From Candidatus Paracaedibacteraceae bacterium (GTDB lineage: Bacteria; Pseudomonadota; Alphaproteobacteria; Paracaedibacterales; Paracaedibacteraceae), in the NCBI GenBank assembly GCA_019636055.1, contig JAHBYH010000001.1, positions 124,001-188,000 on the forward strand: a stretch of DNA of 64,000 nt. Direction: 5' to 3'. The position numbers and the translations under genes were made by a program. Shown in pieces: positions 38,515 to 48,809 of this stretch. The notes under the pieces were generated by a model. It worked only from the letters and a program-made list of their open reading frames with translations. It did no database searches and was not told where the DNA came from. Position 1 is the first letter of the stretch, and every line of letters starts with the position of its first letter.

Positions 38515-39773
38515 TAAAGCTTAAGCATCCGTTTAGCAGATTCATCTTTCGCATCAATATGAGCACTTCCCATCAGTTTTTGGATTTCACGAGCAGCTTG
38601 GCGTCCAAATCGTTCCTGTTCTAAATTATTCATAACATCATCTTTTGTATGAACAACGGGCTGAGGCTGACGCTTATCACAAACAAAGGTAACGATAAGG
38701 CCATTCGGGGTCATAACCGGTTGAGTACACTTACCGGCACTCACACTTTTGAGTAGGTTACGGAGCTGCTCAGGCATCTGCGCCATACGAACATGGGGGG
38801 TATCTTGAACATCTGCATTATAAGAACTGGCAAGTGTTGTAAACTCATTCTTGTTTTTCGCCCCCATAACACGCTGAATCGACGGCGCTAAAGCCTCAAT
38901 TTCCTCAGGTGATGACTGAGGTGTAATCGGAAAAACTGCTTGTGTAAAACTGATTTCAATATCATCCTTTGAAATCTTACCTGCATGACGCAAATCTTTT
39001 ACTTTGACAATTTTATAACCGCCAGGAACTTTGATTGGGTCTGAAATTTGCCCAAGCCCAACACCTTTAATTTTTTCAAGTACGGGTGCATCCAAGGATG
39101 TTTCTGCCAACCACCCTAAATCACCGTCTTTTGCAGCAGAGGCACTTTTAGACAATTGATGAGCTAAGGCTTCAAACTTTGCCCCTGATTTTAGATCTGC
39201 AAGAATGGACTTTATCGATGCTAGGGCTTGCGCATCATCGCCCAACACAACAATTTCGCCCAGGTTATACTGCTTTGTTGTTTGGTCTAAAGACAGCTTT
39301 GCTAATTGTTTTTCAGCTTCGGCTTCTGAAACATAAACGACAGGAGCATACTGTTGACGAATATAACGCGCCCATGAAATCTGAGCCCGAATACGCGAAA
39401 CCATCGTTTCTTTATCAATCCCATTTGACTTTAATAAACCAACTAATTGGTCATAGGACATGTTGTTGTCTTTTGCCATATCTTTCAGGACATCGTCAAC
39501 TTCTTTTGCGCTAACATCAATCTTACGAATCTTTGCAGCTTGGGTCTGAAGTTTCTCTTGAACAATTGACCTTAGAATTTCAGCTTTCTGTGCTTCGCCA
39601 ATCTTCATTTGGCCGCCTGATGAAAAAATCATAAGTTTGACGCGTTGATCGAGATCATGCTCCGTTATCGGATCTTTGTTTACAACCAACAAAATTTTTG
39701 ATGTGGCACTTGCAACAGAAGATATTGATAAACAAAGACTTGCAACAGCAAACAGTCGAGAAAACTTAGTCAT
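38514..39773 (-). CDS. surA: Periplasmic chaperone SurA with peptidyl-prolyl isomerase domain
   Basis: Escorts outer-membrane proteins, notably LptD, through the periplasm. 419 residues: signal peptide (ending SSVASATSK), SurA N-terminal domain (VNKDPITEHDLDQRVKLM), parvulin domain ~165-270 (YNLGEIVVLG, SKSASAAKDGDLGWL, GGYKIVKV) and a second, degenerate one. pdxA, which normally lies between surA and ksgA in many proteobacteria, is missing here. Divergent from lptF across 116 bp. Confidence 0.93.
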   Translation of the reverse strand: MTKFSRLFAVASLCLSISSVASATSKILLVVNKDPITEHDLDQRVKLMIFSSGGQMKIGEAQKAEILRSIVQEKLQTQAAKIRKIDVSAKEVDDVLKDMAKDNNMSYDQLVGLLKSNGIDKETMVSRIRAQISWARYIRQQYAPVVYVSEAEAEKQLAKLSLDQTTKQYNLGEIVVLGDDAQALASIKSILADLKSGAKFEALAHQLSKSASAAKDGDLGWLAETSLDAPVLEKIKGVGLGQISDPIKVPGGYKIVKVKDLRHAGKISKDDIEISFTQAVFPITPQSSPEEIEALAPSIQRVMGAKNKNEFTTLASSYNADVQDTPHVRMAQMPEQLRNLLKSVSAGKCTQPVMTPNGLIVTFVCDKRQPQPVVHTKDDVMNNLEQERFGRQAAREIQKLMGSAHIDAKDESAKRMLKL

Positions 39774-39889
39774 TTATACACCTTTGGTTTGGATCTGATT
39801 AAAGATTTGTATTTTAATGCTAAAATAGTGTAACTTTGAGGTAATGTCTATAAATATCGCAACTATCCATAATTTTACTTAGCCTTTAA

Positions 39890-41005
39890 ATGACCAGAAT
39901 TATCTCTAGACATACGTTCTTACACGTTGCAATTACCACGATCATCTTAACGATTGTCTTGGTTTTTGGAGCATGGCTTACTCAATCACTCCGTTTTATC
40001 GAAGTTATTATCGAAAAAGATGTTTCAATGACACGATACCTGTCGATGATCTGGTTGCTCTTACCAAATTTAACATCTATTGTTCTACCTGTTTGCACCC
40101 TATTAGCAACAGTCTATACGCTCTACAAACTCATGTCTGAAAATGAACTTATTGTCTATAAGTCCATTGGACTCAGTAATATTCAGATTGCATCTCCCTT
40201 TATTTGTTGGGCTGCATTAATGACTGCTTTTTGCGCCGGTCTCAATAATTACTGGGGACCAAAATCAAATGAAAAGTTTTATAATGTGCGCGGAGAAATA
40301 TCTCGCGAATTTTCATCCGGTCTTTTAAGAGACGGTATTTTCAATCGAATTAAAGACACGGTAATTTATATCGGTTCCCACACAGATTCAAGCCAACTCG
40401 AAGGCGTTTATATTCATGAACGCTCAAAAAATGGTAAGCCTGCCGTGACTGTTTATGCCCAACATGGTTTCTTGATCCAAGAAGGTGAAAAAAACACACT
40501 CTATCTTTTTAACGGGAATAGACAATCCGGAGACCCCAGTCAACCAAGCTATAACATTGCCTATTTTAATGAATTTAAATACGATCTCGACTTTTATAAA
40601 AACATCAATGCAAAAGTTAAATTGCACACAACCCTTAGCTTTAAAGATTTATTAAACCCGCCTCAAGATGTTAATTCAGGCTCTAGAATTAAAATGATTG
40701 TCGAAGCGCATAAACGTATCCTCAACCCATTTTTTGTCATGATCTTTGTTCTGTTTTCATGCGCGGTCATGCTTGGCGGGTTCCATCAACGCCGCGGTCG
40801 CTGGAAACGGAATTCATTTGCGGTGGGCGCATCCCTTGCTCTTGAATTAGGCGTTATTGGTATCCTAAATAGCCTAACAAAAAATCCATACGCCATTATC
40901 CTAAGTTATATTCTCAGTTTTAGCGTCTGTATCATTAGCATTGTGTGGCTTATGAAACCTGAGTTTGTTTCCCGTTTATTCAGAAAGAAACAAGAAAATG
41001 CTTAG
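39890..41005 (+). CDS. lptF: LPS export permease LptF
   Basis: Inner-membrane permease of the LptB2FG transporter that extracts LPS. 371 residues with three membrane helices at each end (start LHVAITTIILTIVLVFGAWL; end from FFVMIFVLFSCAVMLGGFH) around a periplasmic beta-jellyroll domain of ~150 residues, the LptF/LptG plan. LptF is assigned by order and by N-terminal MTRIISRHTF. It overlaps lptG by 8 bp. Upstream region is shared with divergent surA. Confidence 0.9.
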   Translation: MTRIISRHTFLHVAITTIILTIVLVFGAWLTQSLRFIEVIIEKDVSMTRYLSMIWLLLPNLTSIVLPVCTLLATVYTLYKLMSENELIVYKSIGLSNIQIASPFICWAALMTAFCAGLNNYWGPKSNEKFYNVRGEISREFSSGLLRDGIFNRIKDTVIYIGSHTDSSQLEGVYIHERSKNGKPAVTVYAQHGFLIQEGEKNTLYLFNGNRQSGDPSQPSYNIAYFNEFKYDLDFYKNINAKVKLHTTLSFKDLLNPPQDVNSGSRIKMIVEAHKRILNPFFVMIFVLFSCAVMLGGFHQRRGRWKRNSFAVGASLALELGVIGILNSLTKNPYAIILSYILSFSVCIISIVWLMKPEFVSRLFRKKQENA

Positions 41006-42098
41006 CTATTGTAAATCAACATTAAATCTGTATTTTTCTAAGCTCTTTGCCATCTGGGTTGCATCCATCAGTGCGATTGTCACATTTGTGATGGTTTTAA
41101 TTGATATCGCTGAATTTAGCAGAAGAACAGTCACAAGCTCTCGCGTTAGCTTTTCCGAAATTATTCATATGGTTATTCTCAAGATACCAAACCACATTCA
41201 AACACTTCTGCCGTTTATTGTCCTGGTTGCTGCGATTGTTAGCTTATCTCGACTCAATCGCACCCAAGAGGTCATTGTTGCTCGGGGTTTTGGTGTCTCT
41301 GTTTGGCAAATTGCCACAGGCCTTTCTGTTGCGGTACTAGCACTTGGCTTCTTTAATATTGCGATTATAAATCCAATTGCCTCGGTTTTTAGTTATAAAC
41401 AAGAAGAGATCGAAAAAAGAATATTTTCAGGACGCGATGTCGCAATAACCGTCTTTGAAGACGGGTTATGGATTCGTGAAAATGACAAGAACCGCCGAAG
41501 TATTATTAGTGCGGGACGAGTTAACCCAGAGACAAAAGTTTTCGAAGATGTTAGTTTTGAAAATTTCGATACCAACTACAACTTTATTGAACGTGTTGAT
41601 GCAAAGTCAGCCACGATAAAAAATAAATCATGGGAATTAGTCGGGGTCACTGTTGTTCCCAATAAATCAGAACGCATTAAAAAAGATAAACTCACATTTA
41701 AGACTGACCTAACGTTTTCTAAAATAATCAATAGTAACCTTGAGCCGAAATTTATTTCTTTCTGGGCTTTACCTGATTATATTGATGTTCTGGAAAGATC
41801 TGGTCTGTCAAGTTTGCCTTATAAAATGTACTGGCATAGTTTTATGGGCAAAATCGGCTTTATGATTTCATTAATTTTTCTGGCAGCAGCGTTTACTATC
41901 CGTCCACCACGACACGGTTATGCAACATTATTAACTGTTTTAGCCATTGCAAGCGGCCTTGTTCTTTATTTTTTCAGCGATCTTGTCTATGCTTTGGGCT
42001 TAGCTCGACGCCTCCCCGTTCTTTTAGCCGTGTGGGCACCAGCTGTTACAGTTATGTTATTAAGCGCAACATTGATATTGCACTTAGAGGAAAGCTAG
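40998..42098 (+). CDS. lptG: LPS export permease LptG
   Basis: Second permease of the LptB2FG transporter. 366 residues from the ATG 40998, which starts inside the end of lptF; the frame from 40965 adds only residues overlapping lptF. Same plan as LptF: LSYCKSTLNLYFSKLFAIW with first helices, a periplasmic domain with VFEDGLWIRENDKNRRSII and C-terminal helices with LVYALGLARRLPVLLAVW. 44 bp before lptD. Confidence 0.92.
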   Translation: MLSYCKSTLNLYFSKLFAIWVASISAIVTFVMVLIDIAEFSRRTVTSSRVSFSEIIHMVILKIPNHIQTLLPFIVLVAAIVSLSRLNRTQEVIVARGFGVSVWQIATGLSVAVLALGFFNIAIINPIASVFSYKQEEIEKRIFSGRDVAITVFEDGLWIRENDKNRRSIISAGRVNPETKVFEDVSFENFDTNYNFIERVDAKSATIKNKSWELVGVTVVPNKSERIKKDKLTFKTDLTFSKIINSNLEPKFISFWALPDYIDVLERSGLSSLPYKMYWHSFMGKIGFMISLIFLAAAFTIRPPRHGYATLLTVLAIASGLVLYFFSDLVYALGLARRLPVLLAVWAPAVTVMLLSATLILHLEES

Positions 42099-42142
42099 GG
42101 TTACAGTAGTAACAAGACGTCTTAATTTTTTACTAACATTCT

Positions 42143-44425
42143 ATGTCGCTACTTAAAACATCGTTATTGATAACATCCATTGTCGTAAGCACGGCAGTTG
42201 CCTCTTTTCCATCAAAAGACAAAACAAAAAAAAACGAAACACCGTCCTTTTTACAGAGTGACGTCATTCATTATGATGAGACGACCCAAACCGTCAGGGC
42301 TTTGGGACACGTTCAGATCGCACAAAATGATCAATTATTGTATGCAGATGAAGTTTCTTATAACCAAATCGCTGACGAAGTTACAGCCGCAGGGCATGTG
42401 TGGTTGCGCGATAAAGAAGGGAATTTTATATTTACCAACAAAGTCATTTTAAAAAATAAGATGGCTGACGGGTTCGTTGACCAGATTAAAGTCCTGATGA
42501 CAGATGATTCAAGATTAGCCGGTAATAAAGGAAAACGCTATAACGCCCGTAAAACTATCCTATGGCAAGGTGTTTACTCACCTTGTACGGTATGTAAGAC
42601 ACACCCTGAAACAGCACCAACATGGCAAATAAAATCAGATAAAGTTATCCATGATCAAGAACGCGAACTTGTTGAATATCACCATGCTTGGCTAGAAATG
42701 TGGGGATGGCCTATATTTTACATGCCTTATTTTTCTCATCCTGACCCTGCTGTAAAAAGGAAATCCGGTTTTCTTATGCCTATCTATTCACATGGTCGCG
42801 ATTTAGGCATGAGCATTACCACACCCTATTATTGGGCGAGCGGTCAAAACCATGATTTCACGTTTTATCCGACATTTACCGGTAAACAAGGTGTTATCCC
42901 TGCCGTAGAACATCGATACAGATTCAATGATGGTGAATATACAATGCACGGGAGTTATGCACATCATACATCACGAACCAGTGCCCCTAACTCTAACCCC
43001 AACAATTATGGCAGAGCCGCCCGTCACCGTTGGCATTACTTTTTATCGTCACGCTACGAGACAACGCCTGACATCTTACTAACGTTAAATATCCAACGCG
43101 CGAGTGATTTAACCTACTTAAAACGATTCCCTGTCTTGCCGCGTCATTCAACGGATCCCTTTGCCGCCAGCACATCACTGACATCCATGGCCGCACTCGA
43201 ACGATTTAAACCCGATAGTTATGGCGTTATTAAAAGCTACGTTTTCCAAGCAGAACGCCAGAAAACAGTACCTGTTGTTTTGCCTATAATCCAATATTCG
43301 TATGAAAGTTTGCCCGGTTTTTATGGTCAAACATTTATGGGTGACTTCAACTTTCTTCATCTTTTCCGTGATCGGGCAATCACAGGGCAAGTTGCCGAAA
43401 AAATGGCCAGATCTTCATTGGGATTTGGGGGGCAGATCCCCTACATCTCTCCATGGGGTGATATGTGGACTTTACGCGGGTATATTCGGGGTGATGTTTA
43501 TCATACATCGGGATACAAACCCACAATAACCGCTCGATCTAAAGATCGATACGAAGCTCGTTACTTCCCACAAGCCTCATTAACTTGGCGATATCCGTTC
43601 CTGAATGCGTCACGCACGATGCACTGGATCTTAGAACCAGCCTCGATGATTACCACTTCGTCCATTGGTGGAAACGCTATTGAAATACCAAATGAAGATA
43701 CCCCCCTTGTCACCATTGATACAACGAACCTATTCTTGCCAAACCGCATGTACGGTATTGATCGAATTGACTCAGGTCACCGTTATGTCTATGGGTTAAA
43801 CTCACGCCAACTCTTTAGCGGCTCTCGCAGGTTTAATCTCTTCTTTGGGCAAAGCATCCGTTTAGATCGCAAACAAGTTTTACCGATAAACTCGGGCGAA
43901 GATACACGAGCATCTAATTTCGTCACAGGATTGCAAGTCGTTCCGTTTAGCTGGTTAGATCTGCGGTCTAGGGCACTCCATAATCGCAAAAACTTTTCTG
44001 TTGAAATCGCCGAATCATCAGCAAGTATAAATTCTCCTTGGGCGATTGGTACTCTAAGCCATGTTTTGTATAACAAGAAATTTACCATCAACAATCAACG
44101 CGTTTCTCAGCTTGCGTGGAACATTTCATCCGGTCGATACAAAGGATTCTCAGTTGCCTATGGTGAAATGCGAAATATGGTTCGACACAATAATAATGTG
44201 CATGTCTTAAATCAAACCATATCAATCCGCCATGAAAATGAATGTTTAAAGACATCATTGTCTTTTATAAAAACAGGATTCCGTGACAGAGACCTTCAAC
44301 CGGATAAAAGAATTGTTCTGCAGCTTGACTTCAAAAATCTAGGAACATTTTATCCCGTTAATATAAATAGTATCGGTGGCCAGAGACAGGCTCCTGTTCC
44401 TGATACAGCCAACACAAGAAATTAA
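42143..44425 (+). CDS. lptD: LPS assembly outer-membrane protein LptD
   Basis: Barrel that inserts LPS into the outer leaflet with LptE. 760 residues: signal peptide (ending STAVASFPS), OstA-type jellyroll ~35-150 (DVIHYDETTQTVRALGHVQI, YADEVSYNQIADEVTAAGHV), the CTVC motif for the disulfide (YSPCTVCK), then the LptD barrel (WGWPIFYMPYFSHPDP, KRKSGFLMP). Cotranscribed with lptF-lptG. LptE is not visible nearby. Confidence 0.94.
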   Translation: MSLLKTSLLITSIVVSTAVASFPSKDKTKKNETPSFLQSDVIHYDETTQTVRALGHVQIAQNDQLLYADEVSYNQIADEVTAAGHVWLRDKEGNFIFTNKVILKNKMADGFVDQIKVLMTDDSRLAGNKGKRYNARKTILWQGVYSPCTVCKTHPETAPTWQIKSDKVIHDQERELVEYHHAWLEMWGWPIFYMPYFSHPDPAVKRKSGFLMPIYSHGRDLGMSITTPYYWASGQNHDFTFYPTFTGKQGVIPAVEHRYRFNDGEYTMHGSYAHHTSRTSAPNSNPNNYGRAARHRWHYFLSSRYETTPDILLTLNIQRASDLTYLKRFPVLPRHSTDPFAASTSLTSMAALERFKPDSYGVIKSYVFQAERQKTVPVVLPIIQYSYESLPGFYGQTFMGDFNFLHLFRDRAITGQVAEKMARSSLGFGGQIPYISPWGDMWTLRGYIRGDVYHTSGYKPTITARSKDRYEARYFPQASLTWRYPFLNASRTMHWILEPASMITTSSIGGNAIEIPNEDTPLVTIDTTNLFLPNRMYGIDRIDSGHRYVYGLNSRQLFSGSRRFNLFFGQSIRLDRKQVLPINSGEDTRASNFVTGLQVVPFSWLDLRSRALHNRKNFSVEIAESSASINSPWAIGTLSHVLYNKKFTINNQRVSQLAWNISSGRYKGFSVAYGEMRNMVRHNNNVHVLNQTISIRHENECLKTSLSFIKTGFRDRDLQPDKRIVLQLDFKNLGTFYPVNINSIGGQRQAPVPDTANTRN

Positions 44426-44434
44426 TCGATTATC

Positions 44435-45199
44435 ATGAAAATTGTTACTTGGAATGTAAACTCTATCCGTGCACGTCTAGAAAACATCACGGATTGGCTT
44501 CGCGCTAACCAACCTGATGTTGTCTTGCTTCAAGAAACAAAATGTCAAGACCATGACTTTCCGCTCGAGGCAATTGAGGATTGTGGCTACAATATCGCTC
44601 GCTATGGCCAAAAAAGCTATAATGGCGTTGCCATACTCTCAAAACACCCGATTGAAGACGTTATCAATGGCATCCCAACATTTCCCGAGGATGAACAAGC
44701 GCGTTATATCGAGGCTGTGACAAACGGTGTTCGGGTCGCCTCGGTGTATGTTCCTAATGGCAATAATGTTGGGACAGAAAAATACGATTATAAACTCACT
44801 TTTATGAAACACCTCAAAGAACATCTTAAAGCGACATTGTTATATGATGAACCATTTGCCATTGGCGGGGATTATAACATCGCCCCAACTGATGATGATG
44901 TTAATGATGAGAAAGGCTGGCATGAACAAATTTTGTGTTCAACGCCTGAGAGGAAATCCTTGCGAGCCATCCTCAATCTTGGGTATAGTGATGCTATTCG
45001 CATACATCATCATGGTAAGGGCCCGTATAGCTGGTGGGATTACCGCAGCGGCGCTTGGCAAAAGGATGATGGTCTGCGGATTGATTTGATTCTTTTGTCT
45101 CCACAAGCCGTTGATCGGTTATCAGGTTCCGGTGTAGACCGTAATCCGCGTGGCCTTGAGAAAGCATCTGATCATGCGCCCGTTTGGTGCATCCTATAG
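44435..45199 (+). CDS. xthA: Exodeoxyribonuclease III
   Basis: AP endonuclease/3'-5' exonuclease of base-excision repair. 254 residues: MKIVTWNVNSIRARLE, LLQETKCQDHDFP (metal-binding Glu), GDYNIAPTDDDV, YSWWDYRSGAWQKDDGLRIDLILLS and SDHAPVW with the catalytic His. 9 bp after lptD; may be read with it. gatC follows. Confidence 0.95.
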   Translation: MKIVTWNVNSIRARLENITDWLRANQPDVVLLQETKCQDHDFPLEAIEDCGYNIARYGQKSYNGVAILSKHPIEDVINGIPTFPEDEQARYIEAVTNGVRVASVYVPNGNNVGTEKYDYKLTFMKHLKEHLKATLLYDEPFAIGGDYNIAPTDDDVNDEKGWHEQILCSTPERKSLRAILNLGYSDAIRIHHHGKGPYSWWDYRSGAWQKDDGLRIDLILLSPQAVDRLSGSGVDRNPRGLEKASDHAPVWCIL

Positions 45200-45222
45200 T
45201 TACGTATTTAAAAGAGAAAGAT

Positions 45223-45510
45223 ATGTCATTAACCAAAGAAAACGTTGCGAAAGTCGCAAAGCTGGCTCGGATCCGATTAGAGGATAACGAGCTAGACGCC
45301 ATGAAAGAAGAAATTAACGGAATTTTGACTTGGATTGATCAGCTCCAGCAAGTCAATACGGATAATGTAGCAGCGTTTACTGACCAACTGGATCAAGATC
45401 TTCCTGAACGACAAGACATCGTGAGTGACGGAAATATTGTCACAGAGATCCTTGCCAACGCCCCTGAAAAGGCCCATGGCATGTTTGCTGTTCCAAAAGT
45501 TGTTGAATAG
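45223..45510 (+). CDS. gatC: Glu-tRNA(Gln)/Asp-tRNA(Asn) amidotransferase subunit C
   Basis: Small stabilising subunit of GatCAB. I start it at ATG 45223 after AGAGAAAG; the frame extends to 45184 into xthA. 95 residues: SLTKENVAKVAKLARIRL, the two helices, then DLPERQDIVSDG and FAVPKVVE, a complete GatC. 9 bp to gatA. Confidence 0.94.
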   Translation: MSLTKENVAKVAKLARIRLEDNELDAMKEEINGILTWIDQLQQVNTDNVAAFTDQLDQDLPERQDIVSDGNIVTEILANAPEKAHGMFAVPKVVE

Positions 45511-45519
45511 GGTTTAAAA

Positions 45520-47001
45520 ATGACAAAATTAACTGAATTAACCTTAACAGAGGCCAAAGAAGGTCTTGCTAACAAAGAATTTTCAGCGACAGATCTGACA
45601 CAAGCTTTCATCAAAACTGTTGAAGATAATCGCCATCTAAACGCCTATGTTACCGAAACACCGGAACTGGCGTTGGAACAAGCAAAAGCTTCGGACGCAC
45701 GCCTTGCAAATGGCACAGCCGGTAAGCTTGAGGGACTGCCAATCGCCATTAAAGATCTGTATTGCACGAAAGGCGTCAAAACCACAGCATCATCGAAAAT
45801 GTTGCATAACTTTGTGCCTCAATACGAATCTACTGTGACGCAGAACCTGTGGAACGAAGGTGCGGTCATGCTCGGCAAAGTGTCCATGGACGAATTTGCC
45901 ATGGGTTCATCGAACACAACTAGCCACTTTGGTAATGTAATCAGCCCTTGGAAAGAAAAAGATCGCCCGGAAAAACAACTCTGCCCGGGCGGGTCTTCAG
46001 GCGGATCAGCCGCAGCTGTCGCAGCCCGTACTGCACTCGCAGCCACTGCATCTGACACAGGTGGTTCTATTCGTCAGCCTGCAGCCTTTACCGGTCTTGT
46101 CGGGATTAAACCAACCTATGGCCTATGTTCCCGTCGCGGTATGATTGCATATGCGTCATCTCTTGATCAAGCCGGTCCCCTTACCCACACGGTGCGCGAT
46201 GCAGCGTTGATGTTAGAAGTAATGGCGAGCCATGATCCTCTAGACTCAACATCCCTGAATGTTGAAATTCCTGACTATTCGACCCTTCTTAAAAATGACC
46301 TAAAAGGCGTTCGTATTGGTTTACCTAAAGAATATCTAGACGGTCTCAGCGATGAAATGATGGCTGAGGTTAACAAAGGAATCGACTGGGCAAAATCATG
46401 CGGTGCAACCATTGTTGAAGTTAGCTTGCCTATGACAAAATACGCCCTTCCAACCTATTACGTGATCTCTCCTGCCGAAGCATCCTCAAATCTTGCTCGT
46501 TATGATGGCGTACGGTATGGTCTGCGTGTTGACGGGGCTACCCTTGATGAACTTTATGAAAATACACGCCGCGAAGGATTTGGCTCAGAAGTTCGCCGTC
46601 GGATCATGATCGGTACATACGTTCTGTCTGCCGGATACTATGATGCTTATTATATGAAAGCCCAACGTGTTCGTACCTTGATTCAAAAGGATTTCGAGAA
46701 TGTGTTTAAAGATGTCGACTTATTGCTGACACCGACAACGCCAGGCTCATCCTTTGCCTTAGATGAAAAACCAACTGACCCGGTCCAAATGTATCTCCAG
46801 GATGTTTATACCGTGACCGTTAACTTAGCTAACCTTCCGGGTATTGCGATCCCAACAGGTCTCGACAAAAAGGGACTTCCATTAAGCCTACAGCTTATTG
46901 GGCCCCATCTCAGTGAACAACGTCTTCTGAATGCAGCCCTTGCGTTAGAAGAGTGCGCCGGCTTTGCAGCCCTGTTAAAAGATCTAAGAAAGGCAGCCTA
47001 A
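45520..47001 (+). CDS. gatA: Glu-tRNA(Gln)/Asp-tRNA(Asn) amidotransferase subunit A
   Basis: Glutaminase/amidase subunit. 493 residues with the amidase signature: catalytic Lys in [14 protein letters not shown], the [14 protein letters not shown] loop and the Ser-cisSer-Lys triad Ser in [11 protein letters not shown], plus [12 protein letters not shown]. Complete. Spaced 1 bp from gatB. Confidence 0.97.
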   Translation: MTKLTELTLTEAKEGLANKEFSATDLTQAFIKTVEDNRHLNAYVTETPELALEQAKASDARLANGTAGKLEGLPIAIKDLYCTKGVKTTASSKMLHNFVPQYESTVTQNLWNEGAVMLGKVSMDEFAMGSSNTTSHFGNVISPWKEKDRPEKQLCPGGSSGGSAAAVAARTALAATASDTGGSIRQPAAFTGLVGIKPTYGLCSRRGMIAYASSLDQAGPLTHTVRDAALMLEVMASHDPLDSTSLNVEIPDYSTLLKNDLKGVRIGLPKEYLDGLSDEMMAEVNKGIDWAKSCGATIVEVSLPMTKYALPTYYVISPAEASSNLARYDGVRYGLRVDGATLDELYENTRREGFGSEVRRRIMIGTYVLSAGYYDAYYMKAQRVRTLIQKDFENVFKDVDLLLTPTTPGSSFALDEKPTDPVQMYLQDVYTVTVNLANLPGIAIPTGLDKKGLPLSLQLIGPHLSEQRLLNAALALEECAGFAALLKDLRKAA

Positions 47002-47002
47002 C

Positions 47003-48484
47003 ATGTCAGAAAATAAAAACTTAATCGAAGGAAGAACGGGGCTGTGGGAAGTTGTCATTGGCTTAGAAGTCCACGCCCAAGTCACATCCGATGCTAAATT
47101 ATTTGATGGTTGCGCCACAGATTTTGGGGCAGATCCGAATACCCAGGTTGGATTCTTTACCGCAGCTATGCCTGGGATGTTACCAGTTATTAACCACAAA
47201 TGTGTTGACCAAGCCATCAAAACAGGTCTAGGGCTCAACGCTGTCGTCAATAAGTTTTCAGTCTTTGATCGTAAGAATTATTTCTATGCGGACTTGCCGT
47301 GTGGCTATCAGATATCTCAGTTTACCCGCCCTATCGTTACCGGCGGATATATGGATATTGATCTTGATGAAGGCGAATCTAAACGTATTAATATCACGCG
47401 CCTTCACTTGGAAATGGATGCAGGCAAAAGCATCCACGACTTGCACCCAACCAAGACTTATATTGACTTAAACCGCAGTGGTATCGCTTTGATGGAAATC
47501 GTTTCTGAACCTGAAATGCGATCCAGTTCTGAAGCCATGGCTTATGTGAAAAAGTTACGCTCAATCTTGCGTTACCTTGGCACTTGTGATGGGAACATGG
47601 AGCAAGGATCCATGCGTGTAGATGCAAACATTTCCTTGCGTCGCCCCGGTGAACCTTTTGGAACACGTGCAGAAATTAAAAACGTCAACTCCATCCGATT
47701 CCTTGGCCAAGCCATCGAATTTGAAATTGAACGCCAACTAGAAATCTTAGAAGATGGTGGAGAAATTGTTCAGGAAACACGCCTATTTGACCCGAACAAA
47801 GGTGAAACGAGATCCATGCGCAGCAAAGAAGATGCCCATGATTATCGTTATTTCCCAGACCCGGACTTGTTACCATTAAAACTGTCAGATAAGCGTATTG
47901 ATGATGTAAAGGCAACAATGCCGGAACTTCCTGATGATAAGCGCGCACGCCTGATTGCGGAGTTTGGCCTTCCCATTTATGATACATCAGTCATCGTGTC
48001 AGAAAGGGAAACAGCAGATTATTTCGAAGCAGCTGTTGCGACTCTGGCAGCAAAAGATAAAGCTCAAGGGGCCAAAATGATTGCTAATTGGTTAATGGGT
48101 GAAGTTTTCGCCGCCATGAACCGAGATGGCAGCACCATGGAAACCTTGTCTTTGAAAGCAGAACATCTTGCAGGTTTAGTCGACCTTATTCTGGATAATA
48201 CAATCTCTGGTAAGATCGCAAAAGATGTTTTCTCGAAGATGTGGGAAACAGGAAAAGCTCCGGCAACATTGGTTGAAGAACTTGGTTTGAAACAAATCAC
48301 AGACACATCTGTTATTGAGCAAGCTGTTGATACAGTCCTTACGCAAAATGCAGATAAAGTTGCCGAATATAAGTCAGGTAAAGAAGCCCTATTCGGATTC
48401 TTTGTTGGACAAGTCATGAAAGCCACCCAAGGCAAAGCCAATCCTGGTTTGGTTAATGACTTGATTAAACAAAAACTGACTTAA
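47003..48484 (+). CDS. gatB: Glu-tRNA(Gln)/Asp-tRNA(Asn) amidotransferase subunit B
   Basis: tRNA-binding kinase/amidotransferase subunit. 493 residues: [56 protein letters not shown], and the C-terminal YqeY-like domain. GatCAB lets the cell make Gln-tRNA (and possibly Asn-tRNA) from misacylated precursors. Followed by a strong terminator. Confidence 0.97.
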   Translation: MSENKNLIEGRTGLWEVVIGLEVHAQVTSDAKLFDGCATDFGADPNTQVGFFTAAMPGMLPVINHKCVDQAIKTGLGLNAVVNKFSVFDRKNYFYADLPCGYQISQFTRPIVTGGYMDIDLDEGESKRINITRLHLEMDAGKSIHDLHPTKTYIDLNRSGIALMEIVSEPEMRSSSEAMAYVKKLRSILRYLGTCDGNMEQGSMRVDANISLRRPGEPFGTRAEIKNVNSIRFLGQAIEFEIERQLEILEDGGEIVQETRLFDPNKGETRSMRSKEDAHDYRYFPDPDLLPLKLSDKRIDDVKATMPELPDDKRARLIAEFGLPIYDTSVIVSERETADYFEAAVATLAAKDKAQGAKMIANWLMGEVFAAMNRDGSTMETLSLKAEHLAGLVDLILDNTISGKIAKDVFSKMWETGKAPATLVEELGLKQITDTSVIEQAVDTVLTQNADKVAEYKSGKEALFGFFVGQVMKATQGKANPGLVNDLIKQKLT

Positions 48485-48786
48485 AATATCCCCTCTCTCT
48501 TTTAAAAGCGTACTTAAAAAAGTACGCTTTTTTTTACTAAATATTAAATATAACAAACCTATTATGGAGTAAGTATATAGCGTTATTCGATTTAAATTGT
48601 CGACAACGAACAAGATGCAACATGTACAATTAATACGTAAGTTGCGATGTCGGAGAGTCAAAATCAATGACTATAAATTAGCAATGTAAGTAGCTATGTT
48701 TAAATATCGAATAGTAACTTTTTTTCTTATACAGTGTACAATCAGCGAAACTATACCCCCTAACTCATACCAAAATCTGACACAAA
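48485..48786. other. 302-bp region between gatB and the PLC-X gene
   Basis: Contains the gatB terminator, about 150 bp of AT-rich DNA with no gene, and the first part of the 37-codon signal-peptide-like frame (48696-48809) described next. Confidence 0.5.
48504..48536 (+). terminator. Strong terminator after gatB
   Basis: AAAAGCGTACTT and its complement AAGTACGCTTTT pair perfectly around four A, followed by a run of T, 20 bp after the gatB stop. Confidence 0.9.
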
Positions 48787-48809
48787 ATGCAAAGAGATGG
48801 GGGATATAA
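48696..48809 (+). pseudogene. Signal-peptide fragment in front of the PLC-X gene, out of frame by one G
   Basis: ATG 48696 opens 37 codons beginning MFKYRIVTFFLIQCTISE, a fair signal peptide, and ending at a TAA inside the start region of the PLC-X frame. A run of five G at 48799-48803 lies in the overlap; with four G the frame would run straight into the PLC-X protein (…NAKRWGYNYPMD…). So this is probably the detached 5' end of that gene. Alternatives are slipped-strand phase variation or a base-count error in the sequence. Confidence 0.5.

Noticed and set aside
47685-48441. Minus-strand frames of 100 and 125 codons opposite gatB
   Set aside because: Shadows of gatB; no start context and no recognisable motifs.
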